NCBI RefSeq assembly: GCF_036865545.1
Contig: NZ_CP142208.1
Coordinates: 3,038,001 to 3,102,000 of the forward strand
Reading direction: 5' to 3'
DNA: 64,000 bases
DNA from: Erwinia sp. E_sp_B01_1
GTDB taxonomy: Bacteria > Pseudomonadota > Gammaproteobacteria > Enterobacterales > Enterobacteriaceae
The position numbers were made by a program, and so were the translations under genes. The first letter of the stretch is position 1, and each line of letters starts with the position of its first letter. The notes beneath the pieces were generated by a model that saw only the letters and a program-made list of their open reading frames with translations, was not told the DNA's origin and did not search any database. This document shows, piece after piece, positions 44,832 to 55,027 of this stretch.

Positions 44832-44847
44832 TGCTGCATTTGCAGCA
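44832..44847. promoter_or_regulatory. palindromic activator site 2
   Basis: TGCTGCATTTGCAGCA, the same palindrome as site 1 with the central AAA replaced by TTT. Together the pair looks like an enhancer between the divergent ssuD-like and activator genes. Confidence 0.75.
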
Positions 44848-44929
44848 GGAAATCGCGTTTACTCCTCTCGCCGGTGCCATTTTCTGGCGTTATTGTGGCG
44901 TCAGGTTTTATCTCCTTGCAGGTAACGCG

Positions 44930-46819
44930 ATGCAGAATTATGGCCCCACCCTGATCGACCCGGCATCGATCGCCTTTCAGAGCGTGCTGGATCGGCTGGC
45001 CCCGACCGATGCCACCGTGCTAATCGTCGGTGAAACCGGCACCGGCAAAGAGGGCGTGGCACGCTATCTGCATCACCACAGCCCACGTCGCCAGCAGCCT
45101 TTTCTGGCGGTGAACTGCGGCGCACTGACCGAAAGCCTTGCCGAATCCGAGCTGTTTGGCCATGAAAAAGGCGCATTTACCGGCGCAGCCGAACGTCATC
45201 AGGGCTGGTTTGAAGCGGCGGAAGGCGGCACCCTGCTGCTGGATGAGATTGGCGAGCTGAGCCTGCCGTTACAGGTCAAACTGCTGCGTGTTTTGCAGGA
45301 GCGGGAAGTGACCCGCGTTGGCTCGCGCCGCCCGGTGAAAGTTAACGTGCGGGTGATCGCCGCCACCCATGTCGATCTGGCTCTGGCGATCCGTGAACGG
45401 CGTTTCCGCGAAGACCTCTATTACCGGCTCAATGTGGCGGCGGTGACCCTGCCGCCATTGCGTCAGCGGCGGGAAGATATTCCGCTGCTGGCTGAACATT
45501 TTCTGACGCTTTATGCACGCCGCCTTGGGCGTCCACAGTTGCGGCTGGGTGAAGATACGCTGGCAACGCTGATGGCTTATCCCTGGCCGGGGAATATCCG
45601 CGAGCTGGAGAACACTCTGCATAATGCGGTATTGCTGAGTAAGGAGCCGTTGATCGCGCCAGACCAGCTGCGGCTGAGTACCTTAAGTCATGAGCGGCTG
45701 GCAGAAGGGGATGGTGCGCTGGATGACTTTATGCGCCAGCAGCTTCAGAGCAACCACGGGCAAAGCTGGCAACGTATTACTGGCGCACTGGTGCGCAATG
45801 CTCTTGAACTGAGTCAGGGTAATCAGATCCAGGCGGCGGCGCTGCTGGGGATCAGCCGTAATACGCTGCGCACCCAGCTCGGCTATCTGGGTCTGATTAA
45901 GCCGCGCCGCAGTCTGGTGAGCGCCATCCCGCCCGGTGCCAGCGCCAGAGTGCCGCCGGAGCGTGAATTGCGTATTGGTTATCAGAAGTTTGGCAATCTT
46001 GGCATTCTGAAAGCACGTCAGTCGCTGGAAGCAGAATTTGCCGATCGCGGGATCAGCGTGCTGTGGAGTGAATTTCCTGCTGGCCCCCAACTGTTACATG
46101 CGCTGGCTAATCGCGAGATTGATTTTGGCACTACCGGCGAAGTGCCGCCGATATTCTCCCAGGCCGATAAAAACGGTCTGCTTTACGTTGCCTGGGAACC
46201 CGCCGCGCCGCAAAGCGTGGCTCTGCTGGTGCCAGGGCACAGCCAGGTTCACACCATTGCCGATCTGCGCGGCAAGCGTATCGCGGTAAACAAAGGTTCG
46301 AACGTGCATTATCTGCTGGTGCAGATCCTGGATGAGGCCGGTATGACGCTGGACGATGTGCGCGTGGTGTATGCTCCGCCAAAATATCCGCTGACGCCCA
46401 GTGACCTGCATGCGGTGGACGCCTGGATGATGTGGGATCCGTTGCTCAGCGACGCCGAGCAAGGGGGGCAACTGCGGGTGATCGCCAACGGTGTCGGGCG
46501 CGTCAGTAACCATCAGTTCTATCTCGCCCACCGTGAATTCGCTGCCCGCTCCGGCGATTTGCTGCCCACGCTGCTGACGGCGCTGGAGCAAACCGGACGC
46601 TATATTGATACTCAACGTACTGAAGCCGCCACGCTGCTCTCAGCCGAACTGGGGCTCTCCACTGATTCCCTGTCACACGCCCTTTCGCGCCGCAGCCATC
46701 AGACCCAGCGTATGGATCTGACCATTATTCGCCAGCAGCAGGCAATAGCGGACCGCTTCTATGCCCTGGGTTTATTACCCAGAGCGATTAAGATCCGCGA
46801 GGCGGTGTGGCTGGAGTAA
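44930..46819 (+). CDS. sigma-54 activator fused to an SsuA-like sulfonate-binding domain
   Basis: A 629-residue protein with an unusual order. Residues 13-235 are the AAA+ domain of sigma-54 activators: Walker A GETGTGKE (34-41), the sigma-54 contact loop GAFTGA (81-86), Walker [10 protein letters not shown] (101-109) and arginine finger [11 protein letters not shown] Fis-type helix-turn-helix is at about 292-323. From 346 to the end is a complete SsuA-type binding protein ([65 protein letters not shown]) with no signal peptide. The N-terminal sensor domain of normal activators is absent, so the C-terminal domain is the likely sensor of a cytoplasmic sulfonate. The ATG at 44930 has AGGT six bases before it. 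Divergent from the ssuD-like gene. Confidence 0.92.
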   Translation: MQNYGPTLIDPASIAFQSVLDRLAPTDATVLIVGETGTGKEGVARYLHHHSPRRQQPFLAVNCGALTESLAESELFGHEKGAFTGAAERHQGWFEAAEGGTLLLDEIGELSLPLQVKLLRVLQEREVTRVGSRRPVKVNVRVIAATHVDLALAIRERRFREDLYYRLNVAAVTLPPLRQRREDIPLLAEHFLTLYARRLGRPQLRLGEDTLATLMAYPWPGNIRELENTLHNAVLLSKEPLIAPDQLRLSTLSHERLAEGDGALDDFMRQQLQSNHGQSWQRITGALVRNALELSQGNQIQAAALLGISRNTLRTQLGYLGLIKPRRSLVSAIPPGASARVPPERELRIGYQKFGNLGILKARQSLEAEFADRGISVLWSEFPAGPQLLHALANREIDFGTTGEVPPIFSQADKNGLLYVAWEPAAPQSVALLVPGHSQVHTIADLRGKRIAVNKGSNVHYLLVQILDEAGMTLDDVRVVYAPPKYPLTPSDLHAVDAWMMWDPLLSDAEQGGQLRVIANGVGRVSNHQFYLAHREFAARSGDLLPTLLTALEQTGRYIDTQRTEAATLLSAELGLSTDSLSHALSRRSHQTQRMDLTIIRQQQAIADRFYALGLLPRAIKIREAVWLE

Positions 46820-46925
46820 CATTTTCCGGGACGCCTCGCAGCTTTTCTCCCTGTCTCTGCGCCCTCAATCATCTTCTGTTAAAACGGTTCTGCTTCACAA
46901 ACAACCGAAAAAAGCATGGTCAGAA

Positions 46926-46943
46926 TGTATTTTATAAAATACA
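46926..46943. promoter_or_regulatory. operator palindrome of the toxin-antitoxin operon
   Basis: TGTATTTTATAAAATACA is a perfect 18-bp palindrome 28 bp before the toxin start, where toxin-antitoxin operons are usually autorepressed. Confidence 0.65.
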
Positions 46944-46971
46944 CTGCCGCACATTAAGGAAGATGAGGATC

Positions 46972-47301
46972 ATGAAATATACGCTCAGCCGTTTTTGTGA
47001 TGACCAGGGCAATATCCCCTACACACAATGGATAAAAGGATTAAAGGATCTCAAAGCTGTCACAAAGATCGATACCCGGCTTGACCGGGCCGAAGAGGGT
47101 AATTTCGGCGATCATAAATATCTGCGGGAAGGCATTTGGGCAATGCGTATTGATTACGGTCCCGGTTACCGGCTCTATTATGCCTTTGAGCAGAAAGAGA
47201 TGGTGATATTGCTGGGGGGTGGTGACAAAAAAAGTCAGGACGACGATATAAATAATGCTGTAAGCAACTGGAAAATCTATCAATCAAGGGGAAGACGATG
47301 A
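46972..47301 (+). CDS. HigB/RelE-superfamily toxin
   Basis: A 109-residue protein of the phage-derived Gp49/HigB-like type: PYTQWIKGLKDLKAVTKIDTRLDRAEEGNFGDHKYLREGIWAMRIDYGPGYRLYYAFEQKEMVILLGGGDKKSQ is cut here into its recognisable parts GNFGDHKYL, WAMRIDYGPGYRLYY and LLGGGDKKSQ, which mark ParE/RelE-fold mRNA interferases. It precedes its antitoxin, the order of higBA loci, and overlaps it by 4 bp. The ATG at 46972 is preferred; an in-frame ATG at 46963 abuts the ribosome site. Confidence 0.88.
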   Translation: MKYTLSRFCDDQGNIPYTQWIKGLKDLKAVTKIDTRLDRAEEGNFGDHKYLREGIWAMRIDYGPGYRLYYAFEQKEMVILLGGGDKKSQDDDINNAVSNWKIYQSRGRR

Positions 47302-47615
47302 AAAAATTTCCAAAATCTGTGTCTCACGATGATGCGGTTATTGAGTTCATTCGTGAAACGCCCGGATACGCGGAAATGTATCTGCAAACAGCGCTGGAAG
47401 ATATTTACGAGGAAGGCGGTATAGGTGCGTTCTTAACGGCACTCCGGCGCGTAGTGGACGCCCGTGGTGGCATTGGCGAAATCTCAGCAAAGTCTGGCCT
47501 GTCACGCGAACAGCTTTATAAAACGCTTTCAGATAAGGGCAATCCCACTATTACCACCTTAACTGAGGTTACCCGCGCAGCGGGGATCAAACTCTTTTCC
47601 CGCAGTGAAACTTAA
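47298..47615 (+). CDS. HigA-type antitoxin, HTH
   Basis: A 105-residue XRE-like protein of the addiction-module antidote family: EDIYEEGGIGAFLTALRRVV then GIGEISAKSGLSREQLYKTLS (helix-turn-helix) and NPTITTLTEVTRAAGIKL. It should neutralise the upstream toxin and repress the operon through the palindrome at 46926-46943. Confidence 0.9.
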   Translation: MKKFPKSVSHDDAVIEFIRETPGYAEMYLQTALEDIYEEGGIGAFLTALRRVVDARGGIGEISAKSGLSREQLYKTLSDKGNPTITTLTEVTRAAGIKLFSRSET

Positions 47616-47829
47616 CTCGCCTGCGTAAACAGTGGGGATGCTGTTACACATCCCCCACACAGAAACCCGATAACGATATCTTCGCAGCTATAGCTATTCA
47701 AAAGGCACCACGCCTGTACAGTTTTAACTGAATGACAGCGTTGCCCGTCCCTGGTTCGTCCGTGCAGATGCTACTCTTACAAGCAGGAAGTTTCGAGTGG
47801 CTTATGTGCGAGAGTAAATGAGCGTTGTG
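47616..47829. other. intergenic stretch after the antitoxin gene
   Basis: About 210 bp without a recognisable gene, leading into the ABC-exporter remnant. Confidence 0.4.
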
Positions 47830-47986
47830 TCATAAGTGGGCCTGCTCTTTCCATAGGGTATAATAGCTACCTTCCTGCTGGACCAGCTCATTATGCGTGC
47901 CCTCTTCCTTAATAAGTCCTTTCTGCAGCACTATAATTCTGTCCATTCCAATCACCGACGACAGACGGTGCGCAATCGCTTCCAGT
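47830..47986 (-). pseudogene. C-terminal remnant of an ABC exporter ATPase
   Basis: On the minus strand a frame of about 50 codons reads AIAHRLSSVIGMDRIIVLQK, then KEEGTHNELVQQEGSYYTLW, and ends at a TGA at 47830-47832. This is the H-loop (AHRLSS) and final part of an MsbA/CydC-type ATP-binding domain. A stop lies immediately upstream and no other part of the gene is present, so it is the scar of a deletion. Confidence 0.75.
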
Positions 47987-48112
47987 TAAATTTCATTACC
48001 CTGGTGTAATCCACAAAATCAGAATTCTTAACGCTCACCTTGTCATGCGCCAGACAGACAGATCGGCTACCATGCTGTGAAGAGAATGTTAAACATCGAA
48101 CAGGGAGATACT

Positions 48113-49573
48113 ATGACTCAGCCTTCAGCCGCTAAAGGCTTATCTGTTAACGAAGCACTGGACAAGCTTGAAACTTTCTATGAAGAGGCGGTGACCGCCC
48201 TGCGGGAGGCGATTACCACCTATATCAGCAGCGGTAAACTGCCGGATGAGGCTGCCCGTGCCCGTGGTCTGTTTGTCTATCCTGAACTTCGCGTCAGCTG
48301 GCAAGGGGATGAATCCGCTCACCGCCTGACCCGCGCCTTTGGCCGTTTTACGCGCCCCGGCAGCTACGCTACTACGGTGACCCGCCCGGCGCTGGCCCGC
48401 CATTACCTCTCCGAACAGCTGGAGATGTTGGCCGGTGAGTATCCGGTGACGCTGGAAGTGAAACCTTCCGCACAGGAAATCCCTTTCCCTTATGTGATCG
48501 ATGGCTCCAATCTGGGGCTGGATCGCACCATGAGTGCCGGGCTGGCAAAACATTTCCCTACCACCGAACTGGCGCAGATCGGCGATGAAAATGCCGATGG
48601 CCTTTACCAGCCTGGCGAAGCTTTCCCGCTGTCGCATTTTGATGCGCTGCGCACCGACTTTTCGTTAGCCAGGCTGCGTCACTACACTGGAACGCCGGTG
48701 GAACATTTCCAGTCTTACGTGCTGTTCACCAACTACACGCGTTATGTGGACGAGTTTGTGCGCTGGGGCTGTGAGCAGATCGCCGATCCGGCTTCGCCTT
48801 ACGAAGCCCTCTCCTGCGCAGGCAGCATTTTTGTAACGGCAGAAACCTCAGACCCGCAGCAGGCGCTCTCTGGCCTGGCGTGGAAAAATCATCAGATGCC
48901 TGCCTGGCACCTGATCGCCAAAAATGGTCAGGGCATCACGCTGATCAACATCGGAGTAGGCCCTTCCAACGCCAAAACGATCTGCGATCATCTGGCGGTG
49001 CTGCGCCCGCACACCTGGCTGATGATTGGTCACTGTGGCGGCCTGCGCGAAAGCCAGACCATTGGCGATTACGTGCTGGCGCATGCTTATCTGCGTGATG
49101 ACCATGTGCTGGATGCCGTACTCCCACCAGATATCCCGATCCCAAGCATTGCTGAAGTCCAGCGTGCGCTTTATGACGCCACCAAACAGGTCAGCGGTAT
49201 GCCGGGCGATCAGGTTAAACAGCGGCTGAGAACCGGCACGGTAGTGACCACCGATGACCGCAACTGGGAGTTACGCTATTCGGCTTCCGCCCTGCGCTTC
49301 AACCTCAGCCGCGCGGTCGCGGTGGATATGGAAAGCGCCACCATCGCCGCTCAGGGTTACCGTTTCCGGGTGCCTTATGGCACGCTGCTGTGCGTGTCGG
49401 ATAAGCCTTTGCATGGTGAGATCAAACTGCCAGGCCAGGCTAACCGTTTCTATGAAGGGGCGATTTCCGAACACCTGCAGATTGGCATTTGCGCCATCGA
49501 TTTGCTGCGGGCCGAAGGCGATAAACTGCATTCGCGTAAATTGCGTACCTTCAACGAGCCACCGTTCAGATAA
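48113..49573 (+). CDS. amn: AMP nucleosidase
   Basis: A 486-residue enzyme, collinear with E. coli Amn (484). It hydrolyses AMP to adenine and ribose 5-phosphate in the cytoplasm. The N-terminal AMN domain (LFVYPELRVSW; AFGRFTRPGSYATT; PYVIDGSNLGLDRTMSAG) is followed by the phosphorylase-like catalytic domain (INIGVGPSNAKTICDHLAVLRP; IGHCGGLRESQ; TTDDRNWELRYSASALRFN; VDMESATIAAQG). AGGGAG lies just before the ATG at 48113. In E. coli amn also lies near the asn tRNA/cbl/nac region, so this is core chromosome. Confidence 0.96.
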   Translation: MTQPSAAKGLSVNEALDKLETFYEEAVTALREAITTYISSGKLPDEAARARGLFVYPELRVSWQGDESAHRLTRAFGRFTRPGSYATTVTRPALARHYLSEQLEMLAGEYPVTLEVKPSAQEIPFPYVIDGSNLGLDRTMSAGLAKHFPTTELAQIGDENADGLYQPGEAFPLSHFDALRTDFSLARLRHYTGTPVEHFQSYVLFTNYTRYVDEFVRWGCEQIADPASPYEALSCAGSIFVTAETSDPQQALSGLAWKNHQMPAWHLIAKNGQGITLINIGVGPSNAKTICDHLAVLRPHTWLMIGHCGGLRESQTIGDYVLAHAYLRDDHVLDAVLPPDIPIPSIAEVQRALYDATKQVSGMPGDQVKQRLRTGTVVTTDDRNWELRYSASALRFNLSRAVAVDMESATIAAQGYRFRVPYGTLLCVSDKPLHGEIKLPGQANRFYEGAISEHLQIGICAIDLLRAEGDKLHSRKLRTFNEPPFR

Positions 49574-49663
49574 GGTAGCTGTGCAGCAAAGGCAACAGTA
49601 AGGCTGCTGCTTCAGATTTCTGACATAGTGCAGGCTCCCATCGCTTCGGGCTTTGTCAGCAGT

Positions 49664-49694
49664 CAGAGGCAGCAGCAGAATGTTGCTGCCTCTG
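49664..49694. terminator. stem-loop between amn and the liv operon
   Basis: An 11-bp stem (CAGAGGCAGCA / TGCTGCCTCTG) with a 9-base loop in the 122-bp gap of two convergent transcription units. No T-run follows, so it may act only as a 3' end stabiliser. Confidence 0.4.
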
Positions 49695-49695
49695 A

Positions 49696-50412
49696 TCAGG
49701 TGCCCCCCAGATAAGCGCTTCTCACCTCCGGATTCACCAGCAGCTCCCTGCCCGTCCCGCTCAGGCGGATCTGCCCGTTTACCATGACGTACGCCCGGTC
49801 GGAGAGTTTCAGCGCATGGTTAGCATTTTGCTCCACCAGAAACAGCGTCATACCGCCCTGCGTCAGTTCCCGCAGGATCTGATAAATCTGCTTCACCACA
49901 ATCGGTGCCAGCCCCAGGCTGGGCTCGTCCAGCAACAGCAAGGCCGGGCGGCTCATCAGTGCTCTGGCGATCGCCAGCATTTGCTGTTCACCACCGGAGA
50001 GAGTCATCGCCCGCTGGCTCCGCCGCTCTTCAAGGCGGGGAAACAGCCCGTACATTCTGGCCTTATCCTCATTCTGGTAACGGTTGCCAATCGGGATGGT
50101 GCCCATCAACAGATTCTCTTCCACGGTCATATCCGGGAAAATCCGGCGGCCTTCCGGCGCCTGAGCGATGCCATTGCTGGCAATAAAGTGGGTCGATTTG
50201 TGGCTGATGTCGCTGCCCCGGTAGAGAATTTGCCCGGCGGCAATACGCGGCTGACCAAATATCGACATCAGCAGGGTCGATTTCCCGGCCCCGTTTGCAC
50301 CAATCAGCGACACGGTTTCGCCCTCATTAACGGTCAGAGAGATCGCCTTCAGCGCCTGGATGGGGCCATAAAAAACGTTCACATCGCGGAATTCCAGCAG
50401 AGGCTGACTCAT
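49696..50412 (-). CDS. livF: branched-chain amino-acid ABC transporter ATPase LivF
   Basis: A 238-residue ATPase: Walker A GANGAGKST, GIAQAPEGRRIFPDMTVEENL (LivF hallmark), signature LSGGEQQM, Walker B LLLLDEPSLGL. One of two ATPases energising high-affinity import of leucine, isoleucine and valine or related amides. Last gene of the five-gene operon, overlapping livG by 4 bp. Confidence 0.93.
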   Translation of the reverse strand: MSQPLLEFRDVNVFYGPIQALKAISLTVNEGETVSLIGANGAGKSTLLMSIFGQPRIAAGQILYRGSDISHKSTHFIASNGIAQAPEGRRIFPDMTVEENLLMGTIPIGNRYQNEDKARMYGLFPRLEERRSQRAMTLSGGEQQMLAIARALMSRPALLLLDEPSLGLAPIVVKQIYQILRELTQGGMTLFLVEQNANHALKLSDRAYVMVNGQIRLSGTGRELLVNPEVRSAYLGGT

Positions 50413-51284
50413 TCGGCTATCTCCTCTTCTTCCGCACCCAGATAGGCGGCGATCACACTGACATTGTTCTGGATCTCCCTGGGGGTTCCGCGCGCAATCA
50501 CATCGCCGTGATCCAGCACGATTACGTGGTCTGAAATCTCCATCACCATGCCCATATCATGCTCGATCAGCAGTACCGTTATGCCGTGGGTCTGCCGCAG
50601 AAAGCGGACGATGCGGCTCAGCGCCTGAGTTTCCACCGGGTTGAGGCCTGCGGCAGGCTCATCCAGGCAGATCATCTCCGGCCCGGTACACATGGCGCGG
50701 GCTATCTCCAGCCTGCGCTGCTGACCGTAAGAGAGCGTGCCAGCCAGCCGGTTGGCGCAGTCCACCAGGTCCACCACTTCCAGCCAGTAGAAAACCCGGT
50801 CCAGCGCCTGATTCTCCGCTTTCCGGTAGCCCGGCGTGTTCAGTATTCCGGCGATCATATTGCGGTTAGCCTGCATGTGCTGCGCCACCAGCAGATTCTC
50901 TACCACCGACATCTCGCGAAACAGGCGGATATTCTGGAAGGTGCGCGCCAGCCCGGCCCGGTTCACCAGGTGCGTGCCGCCGAACATTTTGTACCAGATA
51001 CGCGAACCCAGCCGGGCAGGATTAAGGAGATCGCCAGGCCGGATTTTCTGGCCCAGCACCTGAATCACATCGGTCATCCGGGACTGGGCATTAAGCAAAA
51101 TCGAGCCATCTGTCGCCTGATAAAATCCGGTCAGACAGTTAAAAACCGTGGTTTTACCTGCGCCGTTCGGGCCAATCAGTGCGGTAATGGAGCCGCGCTC
51201 AACCTCCAGATTGACGTCATTCAGCGCCTTGATACCGCCAAAGTGCATCTTCAGATGCTTTACTTCGAGAATGCTGTCGCTCAT
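50409..51284 (-). CDS. livG: branched-chain amino-acid ABC transporter ATPase LivG
   Basis: A 291-residue ATPase with Walker [10 protein letters not shown], a [23 protein letters not shown] stretch typical of LivG, signature LSYGQQRR, Walker [15 protein letters not shown] and a C-terminal [12 protein letters not shown] tail. It overlaps livF and livM by 4 bp each. Confidence 0.93.
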   Translation of the reverse strand: MSDSILEVKHLKMHFGGIKALNDVNLEVERGSITALIGPNGAGKTTVFNCLTGFYQATDGSILLNAQSRMTDVIQVLGQKIRPGDLLNPARLGSRIWYKMFGGTHLVNRAGLARTFQNIRLFREMSVVENLLVAQHMQANRNMIAGILNTPGYRKAENQALDRVFYWLEVVDLVDCANRLAGTLSYGQQRRLEIARAMCTGPEMICLDEPAAGLNPVETQALSRIVRFLRQTHGITVLLIEHDMGMVMEISDHVIVLDHGDVIARGTPREIQNNVSVIAAYLGAEEEEIAE

Positions 51285-52567
51285 GGTGCTACCCCTTTTC
51301 GCGTGGGGACGCCAACCCGGCTGGTGCGCACCAGCCCTCTGGGTCGCCAGATCATCATCAGGACCATCAGTACGCCAAACAGCAGCACGCGATATTCTGC
51401 AAAGCTGCGTAACAGTTCCGGTGCCACGGTCAGCACAAATGCTGCCAGCACCACGCCCAGCGTCGAGCCCATTCCACCAAGCACCACAATCGCCAGAATC
51501 AGTGCCGACTCAAAGAAGGTGAAGGAGGTGGGATTGACGAACCCCTGATAAGTGGCGAAAAACACCCCGGCAATACCAGCCGTGGATGCGCCAAGCATAA
51601 ACGCAGAAAGCTTGACCAGCACATGATTCAGCCCCATCGCCCGGCAGGCAATTTCATCCTCCCGCAGGGCTTCCCAGGCACGGCCAATCGGCATCCGGGT
51701 CAGGCGGTGTTTGATATACAACACCAGCAGCACTACCAGCACCAATATCGTGTAGATGAAGATAAATTTCAGGTTAGGGTTGTAGGTCGTGTTAAGAAAC
51801 TCGTGGACTGGCACCCCGCCTTCCTTCGCACGGCGCGCAAACTCCAGTCCGAAAAAGGTCGGGGCGGGCACTGAAACACCGTTAGGGCCACCGGTGAAAC
51901 TCACCCAGTTGGTCAACACCAGGCGGATGATTTCACCAAATCCCAGGGTAACAATTGCCAGATAGTCGCCGTGCATCCGCAGCACCGGAAAACCCAGCAG
52001 CGCACCGGCCAGCGCCGCCAGAACTGCCCCCAGTGGCAGCATCACCCAAAATCCCAGCCCCAGATACTGATAGCCAAGCGCCAGACCGTAAGCACCAATG
52101 GCATAAAACGCCACGTAGCCCAGGTCCAGCAGCCCGGCAAGCCCCACCACAATATTCAGCCCCAGCCCGAGCAGCACATAGATCAGCCCAAGGATAGCGA
52201 CGGTCAGCAGATACTTGGTGGCCATAAACGGAAAGATGAGCGCCAGCACCAGCAGCAAAGGCATTATCCAGCGCAGCCGGCTACGATAATCAGGTGGCCG
52301 CACGTAAACACCGTCATCTGCTCCCTCAAAACGGGCGACCAGCTTTCGGCCAGCCGTGCTCTGTAACATCAGGCTCAGCAGCAGCCTGCCCGCCATCACC
52401 ACCATCACCAGCACCGCCACCCGCTGCCAGGAGAGTTCAAAGCTGTAGCCTTTTAACACTATGCCAACGATTGGCCCAAACACCACCAGCGCAATCAGCC
52501 CGGCTAACACCGTATCGATCAGGCTTTTTTTGATATCCAGCCCCGGCTTCAGGGAAGCATCCGTCAT
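51281..52567 (-). CDS. livM: branched-chain amino-acid ABC transporter permease LivM
   Basis: A 428-residue inner-membrane permease with a long N-terminal extension typical of enterobacterial LivM. The core has [50 protein letters not shown], the cytoplasmic loop [20 protein letters not shown] and [13 protein letters not shown]. It pairs with LivH to form the pore. Confidence 0.94.
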   Translation of the reverse strand: MTDASLKPGLDIKKSLIDTVLAGLIALVVFGPIVGIVLKGYSFELSWQRVAVLVMVVMAGRLLLSLMLQSTAGRKLVARFEGADDGVYVRPPDYRSRLRWIMPLLLVLALIFPFMATKYLLTVAILGLIYVLLGLGLNIVVGLAGLLDLGYVAFYAIGAYGLALGYQYLGLGFWVMLPLGAVLAALAGALLGFPVLRMHGDYLAIVTLGFGEIIRLVLTNWVSFTGGPNGVSVPAPTFFGLEFARRAKEGGVPVHEFLNTTYNPNLKFIFIYTILVLVVLLVLYIKHRLTRMPIGRAWEALREDEIACRAMGLNHVLVKLSAFMLGASTAGIAGVFFATYQGFVNPTSFTFFESALILAIVVLGGMGSTLGVVLAAFVLTVAPELLRSFAEYRVLLFGVLMVLMMIWRPRGLVRTSRVGVPTRKGVAP

Positions 52568-52577
52568 CTTTTACTCC

Positions 52578-53492
<915 letters not shown>

Positions 53493-53593
53493 TGTGTACC
53501 GTCCCAGCAGTGATAAGCCAGCCGCTGGCGGTTATGCCGTGGCTGGCTTTTGGATACGACGTCCTGCCCGTCAGGCAGGACGATGGGCCAGGA

Positions 53594-54709
53594 TCAAAGC
53601 TGGTGATATTTGCCTTTGTCATCCCACTGGTAAACCACGTAATCCGAGACTTTCAGATCGCCCTTTCCGTCCCAGGATTTTGCCCCCATCACCGTGTCCA
53701 CACTGTGGGACTTCAGCCACTCACTGGCTTTGGCATTGTCTTTGCCCGCGCCGTTGTAAGCTGCTGCAATCGCCTGGATAGAGGCATAGGCATACAGGGT
53801 GTAGCCCTCAGGCTCAAAGCCGCCCGCACGGAATTTCTCAATCACTGATTTCCCGGCCGGGATGGTGCGCGGATCGTTACCAAAGGTCATCAGCACGCCG
53901 TTGGTGTACTGCGGGCCGCCAGCAGCCGTTACCATCTCTTCAGTCACTATGCAGTCACCGGAGAAGAATTTCGCCTGCACGCCCTGCTCACGCATCTGAC
54001 GGACCAGCGGGCCAGCTTCCGGATGACAGCCGCCGAAATAGACCACATCAGGCTTCAGAGCACCGATTTTGGTGACCAGCGCATTGAAGTCTTTCTCACC
54101 GCGTGACAGCCCCTCATACAGCACCTCTTTGGTGCCGCGTTTTTCCAGTGCTGCTTTGGTCGCATCAGCCAGGCCCTGGCCATAGGTATCCTTGTCGTGG
54201 ATCACCGCGATTTTTTTCGCCTTCAGCACGTCAAGCATATAGTTGGCCGCCACCGTGCCCTGCTGATCGTCACGGCCGCACATGCGGAACATATCTTTCA
54301 TGCCCCGCTCGGTGATTTTAGGGTTAGTGGAGCCGGGCGTTATGGTGAGCACGCCCGCTTCGTCATACACTTCGGAGGCTGGCATAGTAGAAGATGAACA
54401 GAAATGACCGACTACGGCAGAGACTTTAGATTCATCCACCAGCCGGTTTGCCACTGAGACAGCCTGTTTGGGTTCGCAGGCATCATCACCCTGCACCAGT
54501 ACAATTTTCTCACCCTTGATACCGCCAGCGGCATTGATATCCGCCACCGCCTGCGAAGCCCCTTTCCAATACTGTGCACCGTAAGTCGCATTAGGCCCGG
54601 TAAACGGCCCGGCGACGCCAATCTTCACATCCGCATGAGCATACAGCGCGGTACTTAAACATCCTGCAATCACAACCTGTAGGGGTAACTTGATCAATTT
54701 CAGAGACAT
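53594..54709 (-). CDS. livJ: branched-chain amino-acid binding protein (LivJ/LivK type)
   Basis: A 371-residue class-I binding protein with a signal peptide (cleavage near AHA-DV). It has VKIGVAGPFTGPNATYGAQ, CEPKQAVSVANRLV, VVGHFCSSSTMPASEVYDEAG, and the disulfide cysteines near CEPK and HFCS. Its ligand set (Leu/Ile/Val) is inferred from family and operon. The start at 54709 is the one that gives a normal signal peptide. First gene of the liv operon, with a sigma-54 promoter about 120 bp upstream. Confidence 0.9.
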   Translation of the reverse strand: MSLKLIKLPLQVVIAGCLSTALYAHADVKIGVAGPFTGPNATYGAQYWKGASQAVADINAAGGIKGEKIVLVQGDDACEPKQAVSVANRLVDESKVSAVVGHFCSSSTMPASEVYDEAGVLTITPGSTNPKITERGMKDMFRMCGRDDQQGTVAANYMLDVLKAKKIAVIHDKDTYGQGLADATKAALEKRGTKEVLYEGLSRGEKDFNALVTKIGALKPDVVYFGGCHPEAGPLVRQMREQGVQAKFFSGDCIVTEEMVTAAGGPQYTNGVLMTFGNDPRTIPAGKSVIEKFRAGGFEPEGYTLYAYASIQAIAAAYNGAGKDNAKASEWLKSHSVDTVMGAKSWDGKGDLKVSDYVVYQWDDKGKYHQL

Positions 54710-54824
54710 TCGGTATTCCTCAGCACTGTTCAGATTCAAACGCCAGACAACGGCGCTGGAAACATCATTGATGGGGGTTATTAACCTGATAAGCGAGCAG
54801 GCCGCGAGCGGCTGGTAATGATTA

Positions 54825-54840
54825 AGCAAAAATCCCGCCA
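54825..54840 (-). promoter_or_regulatory. sigma-54 promoter of the liv operon
   Basis: On the minus strand TGGCGG, five bases, TTGCT, with a T-rich run before the -12 GC. GG and GC spacing is exact and two bases in the -24 box deviate. An NtrC-like site lies about 200 bp upstream. Confidence 0.6.
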
Positions 54841-54849
54841 CTACGTTGA

Positions 54850-55002
54850 AAAACACCTGTTTCTTACGGTGACCGGCGGTTACAGGAGGCAATCAAGCGT
54901 TACCGGGCCACTGTTCAGGCGCACTTTCAGCAATGTCAGGAGGTGTTCGGCCATCACATGGCAGACTGGGACGCGCGGTATCCGGACCGGCCAGAATCGT
55001 AA
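54850..55002 (+). pseudogene. coding-like remnant, unidentified
   Basis: After a stop at 54847 the plus-strand frame stays open for 50 codons. It reads like a helical protein end (YGDRRLQEAIKRYRATVQAH, then QEVFGHHMADWDARYPDRPE) before TAA. There is no start codon at its head. It appears to be the tail of a lost gene between the liv promoter and the dehydrogenase gene. I do not recognise it. Confidence 0.4.
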
Positions 55003-55027
55003 ACATAGCCGCACCCGGAGCAGGCTG

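Noticed and set aside
44893..44908. GG-N10-GC sequence as a sigma-54 promoter for the activator gene itself
   Set aside because: TGGCGT with a TGGCG -12 box is too far from consensus to support.
44853..44929. In-frame extension of the sigma-54 activator upstream of its ATG
   Set aside because: It lacks a start codon with a ribosome site and would run through the operator region; the AAA+ domain begins normally from 44930.
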